A DNA stretch of 10,125 bases from JAICNG01 sp035765135. GTDB lineage: Bacteria > Gemmatimonadota > Gemmatimonadetes > Gemmatimonadales > Gemmatimonadaceae. The stretch is taken from NCBI GenBank assembly GCA_035765135.1, contig DASTYE010000048.1:1-10125 (forward strand), in the 5' to 3' direction. The position numbers were made by a program, and so were the translations under genes. Below the pieces are notes generated by a model. It worked only from the letters and a program-made list of their open reading frames with translations, was not told where the DNA came from and made no database searches. This document shows positions 8,167-10,125 of this stretch, in pieces; the first letter of the stretch is position 1, and the number at the start of each line of letters is the position of its first letter.

Positions 8167-9569
8167 TAGCGACTCTGCTCGTAGATGAAGAAAGCGCCGA
8201 GAGCGATCAGCACCAGGACCGCCATCCAGAGCCAGAGCGGAAAGCCGCGGCCCTTCGGCGGAGCTTCAGGATCCTCGGCGCCCGGGGCGACCACCGGCGA
8301 GGGCGGCTTCGTCGGGTTCGCGGGCTGCGCGGCCGCCGGTTGAGCGGCTCGCGCCGGACGTGGCATCGGAAAAGCGCGTGTGCCTTTTACGTCATCAACC
8401 GCCTGTTCGGATCCGGCGGGGTGAAGAATCAGCTTCACTCCGCCGAACCGAAGCTCCGGCGACCCTTCGAGTCGGTATTCGGCCTCGACCCGCCGTCCCT
8501 CTACGTACGTTCCGTTGGTGGATCCCATGTCCACTACGTACCAGCCGCCTTCCCGTTTCTGCAACTTGGCGTGGGAGTCGGACACCGACTCATCCGGAAG
8601 CACGACATCGTTGTGGGCGCCGCGGCCAACGTGCGTCAGCGGCGACCGCACCTCGAGTCGCTGACCCTTCAGAACCCCGCTCGACACGACCTCGAGCGTC
8701 GCAAGGATCGGGCGTCCCGATTGCGGAGGCGTCGTCACCGACCGTGGGGGCACGATCGGCGTGGGTGCTCCCGCGCCGGACGGCTGGGGGGCCGGAGCGG
8801 CTCGGGGTGGCGCGGGTTCCTCCGCCGGCGCCGCCGCACGGATCGATGCCGCCGCCCTCGCCGCCTCGGCCGCCGCGGTGGGCTCGGCAGGCGTCGGAGT
8901 GACGTCGGGCGGTGTCGCGTCGACAACGAGATCCGCGTAGAAGCGGAAGTCCTCGTTCCCGATCCGGACGATGTCGCCGCGCCCAAGCGTCTGAGTCACC
9001 TCGACGCGCTCGCCATTCACGAAGACACCGTTCGTGCTCGTGTCCTTGATGACGTATCCCTGATTCGACGGCGCGATCTCCGCATGGCGACGCGATACCT
9101 CGGACGTGGCGACGACGACGTCGCAGGATGCATCTCGCCCGATGACGAGCCCCTCCGGCGGAACCGCGTATTCTCGCCCATCGACGAGTGAGAGGAGCCG
9201 GCCCCCGGATGCGCGAGTGCGGCGCCCGGGCCGGAGTGCCGCTCCCTGTCGCTGCGGGAGGCTCGCCGATGAGAGGTACTGCGTGCTTCCAGCCATCCGA
9301 TCATCGCCGAAAAACAGCTCCGCCTTCCCGACCTCGATCTTGTCGCCGTGGATCAGCGGCGTCGGTTCGGCCCCAAGCTGGACGCCATTCACCTTCACCG
9401 TCGATTCCGCGACACGTCGGACGCTGCACTGCAAATCCGGCCCAACGCGGAGAACTGCCGCGGCCTCGCCTGCACCCGCGACGCTGATGCCAGCCCCGGG
9501 GCCGGAGCCAATAGTGACTTCCCCGATCTCGAGCGTAATCCGTTGTCCGTCGAGCTGGAGGTAGGGCAT
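8166..9569 (-). CDS. Three-FHA-domain protein with C-terminal membrane anchor
   Basis: FHA domains bind phosphothreonine peptides; this protein probably acts as a membrane-tethered reader of Ser/Thr-kinase signals. Counting from the ATG at 9569 it has 467 residues. Residues 1-90 form a degenerate FHA fold: it keeps a VNG turn but lacks the GR and S-x-x-H binding residues. Residues about 124-214 are a canonical FHA domain (IGRDASCD, SEVSRRHAEI, DTSTNGVFVNG). A Pro/Ala-rich linker follows (about 220-287), then another canonical FHA domain at 288-385 (VGRGAHND, SVSDSHAKL, MGSTNGTYVEG). A second Pro/Ala linker leads to one hydrophobic helix (about 443-463) five residues from the end, a tail-anchor layout with the FHA domains in the cytoplasm. 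The frame is open up to 9788, but that extension overlaps the upstream ABC gene and has no homology, so ATG 9569 was chosen although no Shine-Dalgarno site is evident. Its stop overlaps the PP2C start. Confidence 0.88.
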   Translation of the reverse strand: MPYLQLDGQRITLEIGEVTIGSGPGAGISVAGAGEAAAVLRVGPDLQCSVRRVAESTVKVNGVQLGAEPTPLIHGDKIEVGKAELFFGDDRMAGSTQYLSSASLPQRQGAALRPGRRTRASGGRLLSLVDGREYAVPPEGLVIGRDASCDVVVATSEVSRRHAEIAPSNQGYVIKDTSTNGVFVNGERVEVTQTLGRGDIVRIGNEDFRFYADLVVDATPPDVTPTPAEPTAAAEAARAAASIRAAAPAEEPAPPRAAPAPQPSGAGAPTPIVPPRSVTTPPQSGRPILATLEVVSSGVLKGQRLEVRSPLTHVGRGAHNDVVLPDESVSDSHAKLQKREGGWYVVDMGSTNGTYVEGRRVEAEYRLEGSPELRFGGVKLILHPAGSEQAVDDVKGTRAFPMPRPARAAQPAAAQPANPTKPPSPVVAPGAEDPEAPPKGRGFPLWLWMAVLVLIALGAFFIYEQSR

Positions 9570-9587
9570 GACGTGGGGGTCGGCGCC

Positions 9588-9639
9588 GAAACGCGCGAAG
9601 GGCGGATGCGAGACGCCACGCATCCCTCGCGTGCGTTTC
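9588..9639 (-). other. Hairpin in the leader between the ABC exporter and FHA genes
   Basis: The 112-base gap 9570-9681 holds a strong imperfect hairpin. Its inner stem GGATGCG/CGCATCC (9604-9610 and 9619-9625) encloses an 8-base loop, and an outer stem joins GAAACGC with GCGTTTC near 9588 and 9639, with small bulges. It lies about 19 bases before the FHA start. It may attenuate or end transcription from the ABC gene, or shape the FHA leader. No T-run follows it on the minus strand. No clear promoter is seen in the gap. Confidence 0.45.
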
Positions 9640-9681
9640 ACCGAGGAAGCTACGCGGGCCCTATGGGCGCTGGCAAGCACG

Positions 9682-10125
9682 TTAGACGGCCGCTCGCGCG
9701 CTCTCTCGAGTGCCAGCAAGCCCGGCCTGAAGCCGAAAGAGTCGTTCGTACAAGCCGCCGCGCGCCAGAAGCTCGCGATGCGTGCCACGCTCGCGAATCG
9801 TGCCGTGATGCAGCACCAGGATCTCGTCCGCGCCCATCACCGTGCTCAGGCGATGCGCCACGGCGATCGTCGTCCGTCCTGTCGTGAGGACGCCAAGTGC
9901 GCGCTGAATTTCCGCTTCGATCTCGCTGTCCACGGCACTCGTCGCTTCATCGAGCAGGAGAAGCGCGGGATCGGCGGCGATGGCGCGAGCGAACGAGAGC
10001 AGTTGGCGTTCCCCTACGCTGACGGAGGCACCGCGCTCGCCGAGCTCATGCGCGTACCCGCGCGTCAAGCGGCGAATTACACGATCGGCACCCACCTTCG
10101 TCGCGGCCGCGACCACGGCATCGTC
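9682..10125 (-). CDS. ABC exporter, nucleotide-binding domain C-terminal part (5' end outside the window)
   Basis: These are the last 147 residues of an ABC transporter ATP-binding domain of the exporter type (MsbA/BmrA/LmrA-like, probably with a fused transmembrane domain). The frame stays open to the window edge, so the membrane part and Walker A lie beyond it. Visible are the Q-loop-distal segment LTRGYAHELGERG (20-32), the signature SVGERQLLSFARA (36-48; SVGER instead of LSGGQ, a known exporter variant), Walker B LLLLDEATSAVD (55-66), the switch histidine in VAHRLST (91) and a normal exporter C-terminus (GTHRELLARGGLYERLFRLQ). The substrate cannot be told. It is upstream of, and codirectional with, the FHA-PP2C pair, but a 112-base gap with a hairpin separates them, so cotranscription is uncertain. 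Confidence 0.92.
   Translation of the reverse strand, partial: DDAVVAAATKVGADRVIRRLTRGYAHELGERGASVSVGERQLLSFARAIAADPALLLLDEATSAVDSEIEAEIQRALGVLTTGRTTIAVAHRLSTVMGADEILVLHHGTIRERGTHRELLARGGLYERLFRLQAGLAGTRESARAAV

Noticed and set aside
9570..9788. N-terminal extension of the FHA protein by 73 residues
   Set aside because: It would overlap the ABC exporter 3' end by over 100 bases, reads as Arg/Ala-rich filler, and FHA-like sequence begins right at the Met at 9569.

Overview
The window is a high-GC, gene-dense bacterial chromosome segment with ordinary housekeeping genes and no phage, plasmid, tRNA or rRNA signal. Gene content and style (malic enzyme/PTA fusion next to an ATP-type PEP carboxykinase, a tail-anchored multi-FHA protein coupled to a PP2C phosphatase) would suit a soil lineage such as Gemmatimonadota. 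That placement is an impression, not something the sequence proves.

Left part (1-1339, + strand): the 3' end of an ATP-binding subunit and a complete membrane permease of a ZnuC/ZnuB-type divalent-metal ABC importer, overlapping by 8 bases. A 538-bp gene-free stretch follows (1340-1877). Most of it (1351-1760) is a pair of diverged, directly repeated elements of about 195 bp. Each is bounded by CATCAAGAA/TTCTTGATG and each can fold on itself. Downstream lie a candidate sigma-70-type promoter and the leader of the next operon.

Centre (1878-5900, + strand): a MaeB-type malic enzyme with a C-terminal phosphotransacetylase-like domain, then 24 bp later pckA. Together they take C4 acids to C3 compounds: malate to pyruvate and oxaloacetate to PEP, the branch point between the TCA cycle and gluconeogenesis.

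Centre-right (5902-7370, + strand): an HD-domain phosphohydrolase of the YwfO/EF1143 type (COG1078), bracketed by two large imperfect palindromes. The first (42-nt arms) ends at the base before its ATG and leaves no room for a Shine-Dalgarno sequence. The second (46-nt arms) begins inside its last codons and supplies its stop codon. Both arms are built from short-period purine-rich tandem units (10 bp and 9 bp), so they look like one class of element.

Right part (7378-10125, - strand, reading right to left): the 3' end of an ABC exporter NBD, a 112-bp leader with a strong hairpin, a three-FHA protein with a C-terminal transmembrane anchor, and a PP2C Ser/Thr phosphatase whose GTG start overlaps the FHA stop codon. 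FHA plus PP2C is a phospho-signalling pair whose kinase must lie outside the window.

The genes belong to well-known families. The part least explained by them is the set of three palindromic elements at gene boundaries.
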